From positions 1,860,001 through 1,924,000 of the forward strand of contig NZ_CP093341.1 of NCBI RefSeq assembly GCF_022637455.1: a stretch of 64,000 bases of DNA. The letters are read 5' to 3'. Below, piece after piece: positions 29,376 to 38,182 of this stretch; position 1 is the stretch's first letter, and each line of letters begins with the position of its first letter. The notes under the pieces are model-generated. The model ran no database searches. It saw only the letters and a list, made by a program, of their open reading frames with translations, and was not told where the DNA came from. Origin of the DNA: Lysobacter sp. S4-A87 (GTDB lineage: Bacteria; Pseudomonadota; Gammaproteobacteria; Xanthomonadales; Xanthomonadaceae). The position numbers and the translations under genes are program-made.

Positions 29376-29624
29376 TCAGGCGGCCTGCTGCATTACCGCG
29401 AACGGCAGCTCACGGACCGAACGGGCGGCATCGAGCATCGATGCGGCCATGTCCAGGCAGCTGCCGCAGTTGGCGCCGGCGCCGGTGCGCATGGTCAGTT
29501 CGGTCACGCTGCTGCAGCCCGCGTCGGCGGCCTGGCGGATGTCGTGATCGGTAACCCCATTGCAGATGCAGACGTACACGGCGGGCTGGACTTGGCTGAC
29601 AGCCGGATCGGCTGCGGGGTCCAT
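29376..29624 (-). CDS. bfd: Bacterioferritin-associated ferredoxin
   Basis: Bfd is a [2Fe-2S] protein that reduces bacterioferritin to release iron. The four ligands are in VYVCICNGVTD (Cys19, Cys21) and NCGSC (Cys53, Cys56) of an 82-residue protein. It carries an unusual 15-residue N-terminal extension (MDPAADPAVSQVQPA) and a hydrophobic tail. The start ATG (complement of 29622-29624) is the only ATG before the ferredoxin core. Fur-type sites lie immediately upstream, matching the iron-starvation induction known for bfd. Confidence 0.92.
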   Translation of the reverse strand: MDPAADPAVSQVQPAVYVCICNGVTDHDIRQAADAGCSSVTELTMRTGAGANCGSCLDMAASMLDAARSVRELPFAVMQQAA

Positions 29625-29636
29625 TCCGCCATGGAT

Positions 29637-29678
29637 GAGAATGATTGTCAATAAATACGGGCAGTGATTTTCATTAAC
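29637..29678 (-). promoter_or_regulatory. Tandem Fur-box-like sites upstream of bfd
   Basis: GAGAATGATTGTCAATAA (29637-29654) resembles the Fur consensus of three GATAAT-type hexamers. A second AT-rich stretch, GTTAATGAAAATCAC (minus strand, 29678-29664), lies next to it. Both fall between bfd and the 3' end of rppH in an otherwise GC-rich region. Repression of bfd by iron-loaded Fur is expected. Confidence 0.65.
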
Positions 29679-30279
29679 GCGTCCCCTGCCCGGGTTCAGC
29701 CCCGCCGGGACCCCTCCAGCGCGCCCTCTGGCGGTTGCGGGCCTGGGTGCGGGGGTCGTGGCAATGGAACTCCGGGCCCGGCGCGGGCACTGCCTGGGGG
29801 CCGGCGACCTGGCGGGCGGCCGGGGCCAGGTGGTTGAGCGCACGGGCGTAGACCCCGCGCTTGAACATCACCACGTGCTCGACCGGGTACCAGAAGTCGA
29901 CCCAGCGCCAGTTGTCGAATTCGGGCTTGTCGGTCAGGTCCAGGCGCAGGTCCGACTCCTGGCCGGTCAGGCGCAGCAGGAACCAGACCTGCTTCTGGCC
30001 GATGCAGACCAGGCGGTCGTGGCGTCGGATCGCCCGCTGCGGCAGCCGGTAGCGCAGCCAGCCGGGGGTCGCGCCCAGGACCTCGACGTGCTCCGGGAGC
30101 AGGCCGGTTTCCTCGCGCAACTCGCGATACATGGCCTCCAGGGGCGTCTCGTCGCTGTTCATCCCGCCCTGCGGGAACTGCCAGCCGTCGCGATGCACTC
30201 GTCGCGCCCAGAACAGGCGTCCGTCGGGGTGCATCAGTACAATGCCGACGTTGGGTCGGTAGCCGTCCGGATCGATCAC
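29674..30279 (-). CDS. rppH: RNA pyrophosphohydrolase RppH
   Basis: RppH removes pyrophosphate from 5'-triphosphate mRNA ends to start decay. From GTG 30279 (AGGAG ribosome-binding site 8 bases upstream) the protein begins [27 protein letters not shown], as in the family, and has 201 residues. The Nudix box [23 protein letters not shown] and the C-terminal segment [28 protein letters not shown] are intact. An upstream in-frame ATG at 30375 adds 32 unrelated residues. The Pro/Arg-rich C-terminal tail is variable in the family. Confidence 0.94.
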   Translation of the reverse strand: MIDPDGYRPNVGIVLMHPDGRLFWARRVHRDGWQFPQGGMNSDETPLEAMYRELREETGLLPEHVEVLGATPGWLRYRLPQRAIRRHDRLVCIGQKQVWFLLRLTGQESDLRLDLTDKPEFDNWRWVDFWYPVEHVVMFKRGVYARALNHLAPAARQVAGPQAVPAPGPEFHCHDPRTQARNRQRARWRGPGGAEPGQGTR

Positions 30280-30427
30280 GATGCGGACTCCTGAATTCAC
30301 TGTGTCCGACTCTGCCATGCCGTACGCCGGGACGACAAGCTCTGCAAAGCAGGCGACGCCAGGACGGTCCGTCAAAAGACGATTGACGAGGACCCCCTCG
30401 GCATGAATAATTCGCGGTTCACCGCGT

Positions 30428-30504
30428 GGCTATGTAGCTCAGCCGGTTAGAGCACAGCACTCATAATGCTGGGGTCGGTGGTTCGAGTCCACCCATAGCC
30501 ACCA
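30428..30504 (+). tRNA. tRNA-Met (elongator), anticodon CAT
   Basis: The 77-base gene folds into a full cloverleaf. The acceptor stem GGCTATG pairs with CATAGCC, the D-arm is AGCTCAGCCGGTTAGAGC, and the anticodon loop is CTCATAA. The T-arm includes GGTTCGAGTCC and the CCA end is encoded (30502-30504). The G-C start and the similarity to E. coli metT/U identify it as the elongator, not the initiator. Confidence 0.97.
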
Positions 30505-30517
30505 TTCGGTATCGCAG

Positions 30518-30546
30518 AAAACCCCGCCTCGCGCGGGGTTTTTTGT
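30518..30546 (+). terminator. Intrinsic terminator after tRNA-Met
   Basis: CCCCGC, loop CTCGC and GCGGGG, flanked by AAAA on the left and TTTTTTGTTTT on the right, form a strong terminator 13 bases after the tRNA. Read leftward it also has a run of U and could end the convergent YoaK-type gene. Confidence 0.9.
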
Positions 30547-30561
30547 TTTCGCGCCCTGCGA

Positions 30562-31257
30562 TCAGCGTGCCAGGCCGCCCGGCCCGGCCTGCGACGACCC
30601 GCCCTGGCGCAACCGATAGACGACATACGACAGCGCCACCGCCGCCGTCAGGCTCGCCGGCACCAGCAGCGCGGCATAACCGATGCTGCGGAACACCAGT
30701 GCGCCGGCGATTCCTCCGCAAAGGAACCCGGAGATGACGAGCACGCACAGGCGGAGCCTGCGCGCATCGACCGCCAGGCCGCGCAGCACATGCCCGAGGG
30801 AGATGCCCAGGTCGGTGAACATCCCGGAAACATGCGTCGTGCGCACGACCGAGCCGCTGTAGGTACTGACCAGCGCATTCTGCAGGCCGCAGGCGGTTGC
30901 CGCGGCATACATCCCGAACGCACTGCGATGTCCGAGCAGATGCACTGCGGCGAACAGCAGGCACGACTCGATCAGGAGCGCGACGCCATACCGTCGTCCG
31001 AGCTTCAGTGCGCTGTCCTGCACGATGAACCCGCTCAGGGCGCAGCCCAGCACGAACGCCAGGATCATGACGCCGAAGTGGATCGCGCCATGCCCGTCAC
31101 CATCGGCAACCGCGGCACCGAGCAGGGACGTGGTGCCGGTCAGGTGCGTGATCGCCTGGTGCTCGAAGCCGAGCAGGCCGACGACGTTGATGATTCCGGC
31201 GATGAACGACAGCACCCACGCACCTGTCCACACCCACCCGGGAAGCCTGGTGATCAC
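30562..31257 (-). CDS. YoaK family (DUF1275) membrane protein
   Basis: The 231-residue protein has about six hydrophobic segments. The start GWVWTGAWVLSFIAGIINVVGLLGFEHQAITHLTGTTSLLG contains the conserved GxxN...THxTG pattern of the YoaK/DUF1275 family. The middle motif GLQNALVSTYSGSVVRTTHVSGMFTDLGISLG is equally typical. No substrate is established. It is monocistronic. The 333-base region upstream (31258-31590), shared with the divergent DUF1254 gene, shows no gene or clear promoter. Confidence 0.87.
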   Translation of the reverse strand: MITRLPGWVWTGAWVLSFIAGIINVVGLLGFEHQAITHLTGTTSLLGAAVADGDGHGAIHFGVMILAFVLGCALSGFIVQDSALKLGRRYGVALLIESCLLFAAVHLLGHRSAFGMYAAATACGLQNALVSTYSGSVVRTTHVSGMFTDLGISLGHVLRGLAVDARRLRLCVLVISGFLCGGIAGALVFRSIGYAALLVPASLTAAVALSYVVYRLRQGGSSQAGPGGLAR

Positions 31258-31590
31258 GATTGATTTTGCCCCTGTGCGTTGATTGCTGCGTTGATGGCAC
31301 TCAACCCGAACCGGCCTGCTGGATCACATCTGCAACGCAAGTATGAATGGCCTGGCGCACTTGCCGCGGCGCTGTTTTGCCACAGCCATTGCCGCGCAAT
31401 GCCATCACAGCCTTTTCACGCATCGCGGGCAGAAATGTACCAGCAATGAATCATCCGGCCTGAGTGAACTCGCAAGGAAGTTCAGCGCCGACGCGGGCGG
31501 ATTGCCCGCCGAGTGACCTGCGCTGCTGCGCGCGCCGTTGGTGCGCGGCGTGGGCGGACAGCAGCTGTGCGCACACCAAAGGACGATGGA

Positions 31591-33081
31591 ATGACCGCCC
31601 CACGACACCACATCCGCCCCGCGATTTCAGGCGTTGCGCTCGCGGCGATGACAGCATTGCTGCTTTCCGCATGCAGCAAGAGCGACCAGGCGACATCTCC
31701 CGAAGCAGCTGCTCCGGCATCGACGAGCGCGCAGGCACCCGCCGCCGGCCAGGCCGGCGCGCTGACTGCGGCCGAGGCGCGTGAAATCGCCCGCGATGCC
31801 TACGTTTACGGTGTTCCGCTGGTCGACCAGTACAAGACGATGCACGCGTACTCGATCGACAAGGGAGGCCAGCAGTACCAGGGCCCATTCAACACCGTCC
31901 TCAACATGGCGCGCGTGTTCACGCCCGCAGACACCGCCTTCGTCACGCCCAACTCCGACACGCCCTACACCTTCGCAGCGCTCGACCTTCGCGCCGAGCC
32001 TGCGGTTATCACCGTGCCGAAGATGGAGACGGGCCGCTACTTCGTCTTCCAGTTGATGGACCTGTACACCTTCAACTTCGATTACATCGGCAGCCGCACC
32101 ACCGGCAACGACGGCGGCAGTTTCCTCATCGCCGGACCGAAGTGGCAGGGCGCGCCCCCCAAGGGCATCACCAAGGTGATCCGCTCCGAGACTGATCTGG
32201 TCACCGTGGTCGGCCGTACGCAGATGTTCAATCCCGCCGACCTGGCGAACGTCAAGAAGATCCAGGCCGGCTACAAGGTGCAGCCGTTGTCGGCGTTCCT
32301 CGGCACCCCCGCACCGCCGGCAGCGCCAGCGGTCGAGTGGCCCAATCCCATTGCGCCAGGAAAGGACACCGAGTCGCCGGAGTTCTTCAATCAGCTCGCA
32401 TTCCTGCTGCAGTTCGCGCAGCCGCCCAACCCTAGCGAGACCGCGCTGATGCAGCGCTTCGCCCGCCTTGGCATCGAACCGGGCAAGCCCTTCGACCCGG
32501 GCATGCTGTCGCCGGAACTGCAGGCGGCCGTGAAGCAGGGCGTGGCCGATGGCCAGAAGCAGATCGACGACAGGCGCGCCTCGCTCGGCGGCAAGACCGA
32601 CATGCTGTTCGGCACCCGCGAGTTCCTGAAGAACGACTACGTCGCGCGCGCCACCGGCACTCAGGTCGGCATCGGCGCCAATTCGCGCGAGGAGGCGATG
32701 TATCCGATCCTCGACAAGGACGCCGACGGCCAGCCGCTTGATGGCAGCAAGGGCAAGTACACACTGCGCTTCGCGCCGGGGCAGCTGCCGCCGGTCAACG
32801 CGTTCTGGTCGGTCACCATGTACGACCTGCCGCAGCAGTTGCTGGTGAAGAACCCGATCGACCGCTACCTCATCAATTCGCCGATGCTGTCGGGAATGAA
32901 GAAGGACAGCGATGGCGGGCTGACGATCCATGTCCAGTCGCAGTCCCCCGGCAAGGACAAGGAAGCCAACTGGCTGCCCGCGCCGAACGGACCGTTCGTG
33001 ATGTTCATGCGCTACTACTGGCCGAAGCAGGCGCTGCTCGATGACCAGTGGAAGACGCCTGCCGTGACGAAGGCCCCGTGA
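31591..33081 (+). CDS. DUF1254/DUF1214 domain lipoprotein
   Basis: The 496-residue protein begins with a lipoprotein signal ending LLLSAC (Cys28 lipidated) and a Ser/Ala linker. The N-terminal DUF1254 domain includes YGVPLVDQYKTMHAYSID and FVTPNSDTPYTFAALDLRAEP. The C-terminal DUF1214 domain is LRFAPGQLPPVNAFWSVTMYDLPQQLLVKNPIDRYLINSPM. Such proteins are common in soil and aquatic bacteria, and function is not established. ATG 31591 is preferred to a frame extension upstream because the lipoprotein signal starts there. It opens a run of six exported-protein genes. Confidence 0.9.
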   Translation: MTAPRHHIRPAISGVALAAMTALLLSACSKSDQATSPEAAAPASTSAQAPAAGQAGALTAAEAREIARDAYVYGVPLVDQYKTMHAYSIDKGGQQYQGPFNTVLNMARVFTPADTAFVTPNSDTPYTFAALDLRAEPAVITVPKMETGRYFVFQLMDLYTFNFDYIGSRTTGNDGGSFLIAGPKWQGAPPKGITKVIRSETDLVTVVGRTQMFNPADLANVKKIQAGYKVQPLSAFLGTPAPPAAPAVEWPNPIAPGKDTESPEFFNQLAFLLQFAQPPNPSETALMQRFARLGIEPGKPFDPGMLSPELQAAVKQGVADGQKQIDDRRASLGGKTDMLFGTREFLKNDYVARATGTQVGIGANSREEAMYPILDKDADGQPLDGSKGKYTLRFAPGQLPPVNAFWSVTMYDLPQQLLVKNPIDRYLINSPMLSGMKKDSDGGLTIHVQSQSPGKDKEANWLPAPNGPFVMFMRYYWPKQALLDDQWKTPAVTKAP

Positions 33082-33160
33082 CCACACCGGTGCCTGCGCG
33101 CCCCGCTGCGCAGGCACGCACTGACGGCGGCCCGTGACCGCCCCATTCGAGGAGAACGAC

Positions 33161-33967
33161 ATGCGTCACACCGCGTTGATCACAGGTCTGTGCCTGGCGC
33201 TCGCCGCGCCGATGGCCATGGCCGCGCCGCCCAAGGCCGCCAAGGCGCCGACAGCGGCAGCGGCGCCCGCGCCTGCTCCGGACGTGGAGCCCGAAGCCGT
33301 GGCTGCACTGGAAGCCATGGGCAAGTACCTGCGCTCGCTCAAGGACTTCACCGTCCACGCCGACACCACTCTCGACATCGTGGTGGAAGACGGGCAGAAG
33401 CTGCAGTTCGCCGGCGATCTCGATTACAAGGTACGCGCGCCTGACAAGCTCCAGCTTGACCTGCGCAGCGACCGCAAGGAGCGCCAGCTGTTCTACGACG
33501 GCAAGTCGCTGACCGTCTACGGGCCGAAGGCGAAGTACTACGCCACCGTCGATGCACCGCCGACCATCCGCGAGATGCTGGGCGCCGTCGAGCAGAAGTA
33601 CGGCATCGAGATACCGCTGGCGGACCTGTTCCTGTGGGGCACCGACCAGGCACCGACGTCGGCACTGAAGTCGGCGACGCGGGTCGGCCCGGCGCGCATC
33701 GGCGGAACCATCACCTCGCAGTACGCGTTCCGCCAGGAAGGCGTCGACTGGCAGGTCTGGATCGAAGCCGGTCCCAAGCCGTTGCCGCGTCGCCTGGTCA
33801 TCACCACCACCGACGATCCGGCGCAGCCGCAGTACGCCAGCACGCTGACCTGGAACACCGCTGCCGGTCTCAAGGACAGCGCCTTCACGTTCGCACCGCC
33901 CAAGGATTCGCACCGCATCGAGATGGTCGAGGTGGACGTGGTCGCCGTCGAGGAGAAGTCGCCATGA
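33161..33967 (+). CDS. DUF2092 periplasmic protein
   Basis: The 268-residue protein has a signal peptide (ITGLCLALAAPMAMAAPP), an Ala/Pro linker, and a DUF2092 domain that resembles the LolA/LolB lipoprotein-carrier fold. Its features are AMGKYLRSLKDFTVHADTTLDIVVEDGQKLQF, DYKVRAPDKLQLDLRSDRKERQLFYDGKSLTVY and a hydrophobic C-terminal strand region. A GGAG ribosome-binding site precedes ATG 33161. It overlaps the next gene by 4 bases (ATGA), so the two are coupled. Binding of a lipid or hydrophobic ligand is a plausible inference from the fold. Confidence 0.88.
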   Translation: MRHTALITGLCLALAAPMAMAAPPKAAKAPTAAAAPAPAPDVEPEAVAALEAMGKYLRSLKDFTVHADTTLDIVVEDGQKLQFAGDLDYKVRAPDKLQLDLRSDRKERQLFYDGKSLTVYGPKAKYYATVDAPPTIREMLGAVEQKYGIEIPLADLFLWGTDQAPTSALKSATRVGPARIGGTITSQYAFRQEGVDWQVWIEAGPKPLPRRLVITTTDDPAQPQYASTLTWNTAAGLKDSAFTFAPPKDSHRIEMVEVDVVAVEEKSP

Positions 33968-34500
33968 GCATTCGTCACAACGTCACCGCGCTCGGCCTGG
34001 GCCTTGGCTTGTTGGCCGGGACCACCGCACTGATGGCAGTCAGCTTCGACGCTGACGCCCGTGGCGGCGCACGTACCAGCGTCAACCACGCGTCAGGCGC
34101 ACGAGCCGGCGGCGGCGGCGGCCACCACGCGGGCAACGTGAATCGCGGCGGCAACGCGAACGTCAACCGCAACGCCAATGCCAACGTCAACCGCAATACC
34201 AACGTCAACCGCAACACCAATGTCAACCGCAATACCAACATCCACAACGACGTCAACATCGATGTCGACAACGGCTGGAACGGCGGCTGGGACGATCACC
34301 CCGTCGCCACTGCCGCGGCCGTCACCGGTGCGGTTGCGCTTACCGCCGCAGCGGTGGGATCGATCGTCAACACGGTGCCGCCCAGCTGCGTGACTTCGGT
34401 GATCAATGGCGTGGCCTACCAGCAGTGCGGAAGCACCTGGTACCAGCCGCAGTACGCGGGCACCAGCGTGCAGTACGTCGTCGTCAATCCGCCCGGCTGA
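33964..34500 (+). CDS. Exported Asn-repeat protein
   Basis: The 178-residue protein has a signal peptide, a Gly/Ala/His segment, and then a repeat of the form NVNRN/NTNVNRN (about residues 58-100) encoded by AACGTCAACCGCAA-like units. A Trp-rich strip (NGWNGGWDDHP), a hydrophobic Ala/Val segment (about 115-135) and a small C-terminal domain follow, with cysteines in PPSCVTSVINGVAYQQCGSTWYQPQY. The short C-terminal motif resembles the tail of several DUF3300-neighbour proteins. It is coupled to DUF2092. No function is known. The repeat suggests a structural or adhesive role. Confidence 0.82.
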   Translation: MSIRHNVTALGLGLGLLAGTTALMAVSFDADARGGARTSVNHASGARAGGGGGHHAGNVNRGGNANVNRNANANVNRNTNVNRNTNVNRNTNIHNDVNIDVDNGWNGGWDDHPVATAAAVTGAVALTAAAVGSIVNTVPPSCVTSVINGVAYQQCGSTWYQPQYAGTSVQYVVVNPPG

Positions 34501-34509
34501 GCCGGGCGG
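34489..34509 (+). terminator. Hairpin with the stop codon as loop, after the Asn-repeat gene
   Basis: CCGCCCGGC and GCCGGGCGG pair perfectly around TGA, the stop codon of the Asn-repeat protein. No T-run follows, so read-through to the next gene is likely; it may tune expression between the two genes. Confidence 0.45.
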
Positions 34510-34583
34510 TTGCCCACTGCACCACGCCCGCCTTCGCCAGCTCCACCACGAACCGTCCACGTTTCCCTGCACCGAGGTAAGTC

Positions 34584-37190
34584 ATGCGCATCAATCCCAT
34601 CGTTCCGGTCCTGAGCCTGGTCATCGCCGCGCTCGTCGGGACAGCCATCCTGGGCGTACCGCAGGTGGTCGCGCAGGGTGCACCGGCAGCAGGGACGTCG
34701 GCAGTCACCATCGATGCGCGTCCGTTCCCGCGTGACTTCACCGTGCAGGGCACCAGCTTCAGCGTGCACCAGCCGCAGTACGACAGCTGGGAGGGCAACC
34801 AGCTCAAGGGCCGCTTCGTGATGGCGGTGAAGTCGGGTGTCCACACCGGCAAGGACGGCAAGTCGGAGGCGTCGTTCGACTACGGTGTCGTGCAGTTCCA
34901 GGCGCGCACCGAGATCGACAAGGAAGCGCGTGCGGTGGTGCTGACCGACCTGCAGTTGCCGTCGGCCAGCTTCCCCACCGCGACCGCGAAGCAGGCCCAG
35001 TACCTGGAGCTGGCGCGCCAGCAGCTGAAGACCAAATCGACCCTGACCGTGTCGCTCGACATGCTCGAGTCGGCCCTGGCCATTGCCAAGGTCGACGCCA
35101 GGTTGCCGCCATCGCTGCCGGTGAAGAACGATCCGCCCGACATCATCTTCAGCACCACGCCAGCGGTGCTGCTGCTCGTCGATGGCGAACCGGCGCTCAA
35201 GCCCAGCGGCGTGTCGGGCGTGCAGCGGGTGATCAACACCCGCTCGCTGCTGCTGCAGCAGGGCGGCAAGTACTACACCAACGTCGCCGGGCACTGGTCG
35301 ACGGCGCCCGCGCTGGCCGGGCCATGGACGGCGACGGCCAATGTCGACGCCGCGCTGACCCAGGCGATGGCCAAGGCCGGCAAGGATGTCGACACGTTCG
35401 ACAATCCGCCCGACGCGCTCAAGCAGGACTTCGCCTCCGGCAGGGCGCCCGGCATCTACGTGCGCACGCACCCGTCGGAGCTGATTTCGGTGCAGGGCGA
35501 CCCGCAGTTCGTCGCCATCCCGGGGACGAAGCTGAGCTACGTCGACAATACCGGCGCCGACGTGCTGCTCGACGGCTCTGCCGACAATGCCTGGTACGTG
35601 CTGGTGTCGGGCCGCTGGTTCACCGCCGCCACCGCCAAGGGTCCGTGGCGCCATGTGCCGCCGTCGAGCCTGCCGGCCGAGTTCGCGAAGATTCCGCCGG
35701 ACAGCCCGAAGAGCGGCGTGCTGGCCTCGATCCCGAACACGCCAGAATCGCGCGAGGCACTCATCGCCAACGACATCCCGCAGAACGCGACGGTCAAGCG
35801 CAACGAAGCCAAGCTCAACGTGCAGTACGACGGCGCGCCGCAGTTCGTCTCCATCGGCGGCACCACGCTGCAGTACGCGCACAACACCGCCGTGCCGGTG
35901 ATCAAGGTCGCGGCCAACAGTTTCTACGCGGTCGACAAGGGCATCTGGTTCAGCGCCAGCGCGGCGACCGGGCCGTGGGCCGTAGCGACCAGCGTGCCGC
36001 CCGAGATCTACTCGATCCCGACCAGTTCGCCGCTTCACTACGTCACCTACGTGCGCGTGTATGGCAGCAGCGATGACGAAGTCTATGTCGGTTACACGCC
36101 TGGCTATTACGGCACGGTGGTGACCGACAACGTGGTCGTCTACGGCACCGGCTACGCCTGCGATCCATGGGTCGGCGCGTACTGGTACGGCTGCCCGGCG
36201 ACCTACGGCATGGGCGTGTACTTCGGCTGGAACGCCTGGGTCGGCTGGACGTTCGGCTACGGCTGGGGCTGGTACGGCGGCTGGTACGGGCCCTACAGCC
36301 CGTGGTGGGGTCCGTGGTATGGCCCGGGATACGGCTGGGGCTACTGGGGCGGTGGCGCGGCCGCATGGAATGTCTACGGCCACTGGGGCAACGCCGCCGT
36401 TCGCGGCACCGCCGCCGCATGGGCTGATCCGTGGACCGGCAATGTCGGCCGCGGTGGACGCGGTGGTTACTACAACGAAGCCACCGGCGGCCGCGGCGTC
36501 GGCCGTGCCGGCGTCAACACCAACATCTACACCGGCACCACCACCGCCGGTGCGCAGGGCATCCGCTACAACCCGCAAACCGGTCGCGTCGTCGCCGGCG
36601 GCGGTGCGGTCGCGGTCAATCCGTACACCGGCCAGGCGGCCGCAGGCGGCAGCCGCACCACCGTCAACACCAACACCGGACGGGTCACGCAGAGCGCCGG
36701 TGGCGCGGTTGCCGGGCCCAACGGCGCGGCAGGTGTCGGTGGATTCGACAGCCAGGGCAATCGTGTCGATGCCAAGGGCGTCGGCGGCTTCCACTACAAC
36801 GCCGACACCGGCTCGCTCAGTCATGGCGGCGTGGTCAACGTCAACGACAACGTCTACGCCGGCAAGGACGGAAACGTCTACAAGCACGACGAGAACGGCT
36901 GGAGCCAGGTCACGCGCCCGGACGCATCGAAGAACCTGAGCGGCCAGACGCGCGACCTCGACGGCGAACGCATGGCGCGCGATCGCGGCAACGAGCGCAT
37001 TACCGGCGGCAGCTACGGCGGACGCCCGTCGAACATGGGTTCCGGTGGCAACTACAACCGTCCCGCGGGCGGCTACAACCGCCCGGCCGGTGGCTATAAC
37101 CGGCCCGCCGGTGGCTACAACCGCCCGGTTGGCGGCTTCAGGCCGAGCATGGGCGGCGGCCGCGGAGGCGGCGGTTTCCGGCGGCGCTGA
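34584..37190 (+). CDS. Large exported protein with three WxxxxxxxGPW repeats and Tyr/Trp/Gly-rich tail
   Basis: The 868-residue protein has an N-terminal signal or anchor. Three internal repeats follow, each with P-F-x-x-I-x-G-T-x-L-x-Y-like strands ending WF-x-A-x-x-A-x-GPW; they are anchored at Trp238, Trp345 and Trp455, about 107-110 residues apart. Next come a Tyr/Trp/Gly-rich hydrophobic strip (about 520-600, WYGGWYGPYSPWWGPWYG) and a low-complexity Gly/Asn/Thr region. The protein ends in YNRPAGG heptad repeats and an Arg/Gly tail. Database entries often call such proteins carbohydrate-binding, but I see no catalytic motif. It probably sits in the outer envelope with the neighbouring exported proteins. 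Confidence 0.83.
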   Translation: MRINPIVPVLSLVIAALVGTAILGVPQVVAQGAPAAGTSAVTIDARPFPRDFTVQGTSFSVHQPQYDSWEGNQLKGRFVMAVKSGVHTGKDGKSEASFDYGVVQFQARTEIDKEARAVVLTDLQLPSASFPTATAKQAQYLELARQQLKTKSTLTVSLDMLESALAIAKVDARLPPSLPVKNDPPDIIFSTTPAVLLLVDGEPALKPSGVSGVQRVINTRSLLLQQGGKYYTNVAGHWSTAPALAGPWTATANVDAALTQAMAKAGKDVDTFDNPPDALKQDFASGRAPGIYVRTHPSELISVQGDPQFVAIPGTKLSYVDNTGADVLLDGSADNAWYVLVSGRWFTAATAKGPWRHVPPSSLPAEFAKIPPDSPKSGVLASIPNTPESREALIANDIPQNATVKRNEAKLNVQYDGAPQFVSIGGTTLQYAHNTAVPVIKVAANSFYAVDKGIWFSASAATGPWAVATSVPPEIYSIPTSSPLHYVTYVRVYGSSDDEVYVGYTPGYYGTVVTDNVVVYGTGYACDPWVGAYWYGCPATYGMGVYFGWNAWVGWTFGYGWGWYGGWYGPYSPWWGPWYGPGYGWGYWGGGAAAWNVYGHWGNAAVRGTAAAWADPWTGNVGRGGRGGYYNEATGGRGVGRAGVNTNIYTGTTTAGAQGIRYNPQTGRVVAGGGAVAVNPYTGQAAAGGSRTTVNTNTGRVTQSAGGAVAGPNGAAGVGGFDSQGNRVDAKGVGGFHYNADTGSLSHGGVVNVNDNVYAGKDGNVYKHDENGWSQVTRPDASKNLSGQTRDLDGERMARDRGNERITGGSYGGRPSNMGSGGNYNRPAGGYNRPAGGYNRPAGGYNRPVGGFRPSMGGGRGGGGFRRR

Positions 37191-37214
37191 TACGAGAACG
37201 GCCGGGGGGCCTGA

Positions 37215-38168
37215 ATGAACAACACCATCCGTGGTTCCATCGTCGCAGCGGCCATCAGTGCCGCTGCCATCCTCACGCCGGCGCACGCCACTGAAGGCGC
37301 GGTCGGACGTCCCATCACCGGCCTGCAGGCGGCGTCCTATTCGGGACTGATTCCGCCGACGCCGGGCTGGAACATGCAAATCGCCTACATCCACTACTCC
37401 GGCGACATCGGCGGTGGACGCGAGATTCCGATCGGCGGCGTCACCTCGGTCGGGCTGGAAGGCACGTTCGACATGATGTCCATCACCGGCGTGTACATCT
37501 GGGACACCGGTGAAGGCCACTGGAACTTCGCCTCGATGGCGACGATCCCCTTCATCGACGTGGGCGCCGACGCCAATGTCCGCCTCGGTCCGATCAGCGG
37601 CACTCGCGACGACAACGCCAGCGGTCTGTTCGATGCGTTCTTCGCGCCGGTGATCGCCAGCTACCACATCGACCCGCTGCGCCACGTGTCGCTGTCGCTG
37701 TACATCTACGCACCGACCGGCGAGTACGAGACCGGACGCCTGGCCAATCCCAGCCTCAACAACTGGACCTTCTCGCCGACCGTCGGTTACACCCAGCTGT
37801 TCCAGAAGGGCACGCTGGAGTGGAGCACCACGACCGCGGTCGACATCTACACCGAGAACGAGGCCACCGACTACCAGAACGGCGCGGTGTTCCGCGTCGA
37901 CTCGCTGCTGGTCAAGCGCTTCGGCAACGGCTGGGGCATCGGCGGCGTCGGCGGCTGGATCGAACAGATCGAAGACGACGACAGTGCGCTCGCCGACCGC
38001 CTGGACGGCTTCAAGGGCCGTTCGCTCGCACTGGGGCCAATCGCCACCTACGCCAAGAAGTGGGACGGCGGCCAGGTCGAATTCTCCGCGCGCTGGCTCA
38101 AGGAGTTCGACGTCGAGAACCGCCTCGAAGGCGATCCATTCATGGTCTCGGCCAGCATTTCGTTCTGA
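37215..38168 (+). CDS. Outer-membrane MetA-pathway-type (COG4313) beta-barrel protein
   Basis: The 317-residue protein has a signal peptide (SIVAAAISAAAILTPAHA). The rest shows alternating aromatic/polar strands ending in Phe, typical of an outer-membrane barrel: WNMQIAYIHYSGDIGG, VYIWDTGEGHWNFASMATIPF, LSLYIYAPTGEYETG and MVSASISF at the end. It matches the Phenol_MetA_deg family, thought to be a hydrophobic-compound porin. It follows the large repeat protein after 24 bases and precedes the BamA-like gene after 14, so it is in the same transcription unit. Confidence 0.85.
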   Translation: MNNTIRGSIVAAAISAAAILTPAHATEGAVGRPITGLQAASYSGLIPPTPGWNMQIAYIHYSGDIGGGREIPIGGVTSVGLEGTFDMMSITGVYIWDTGEGHWNFASMATIPFIDVGADANVRLGPISGTRDDNASGLFDAFFAPVIASYHIDPLRHVSLSLYIYAPTGEYETGRLANPSLNNWTFSPTVGYTQLFQKGTLEWSTTTAVDIYTENEATDYQNGAVFRVDSLLVKRFGNGWGIGGVGGWIEQIEDDDSALADRLDGFKGRSLALGPIATYAKKWDGGQVEFSARWLKEFDVENRLEGDPFMVSASISF

Positions 38169-38182
38169 GCGGGCAGCCCGCA

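Noticed and set aside
31258..31590. Gene or strong promoter in the divergent region before the DUF1254 gene
   Set aside because: No ORF with a ribosome-binding site and no convincing -35/-10 pair was found; a short GCGGGC/GCCCGC dyad near 31493-31509 is within what GC-rich sequence gives by chance.
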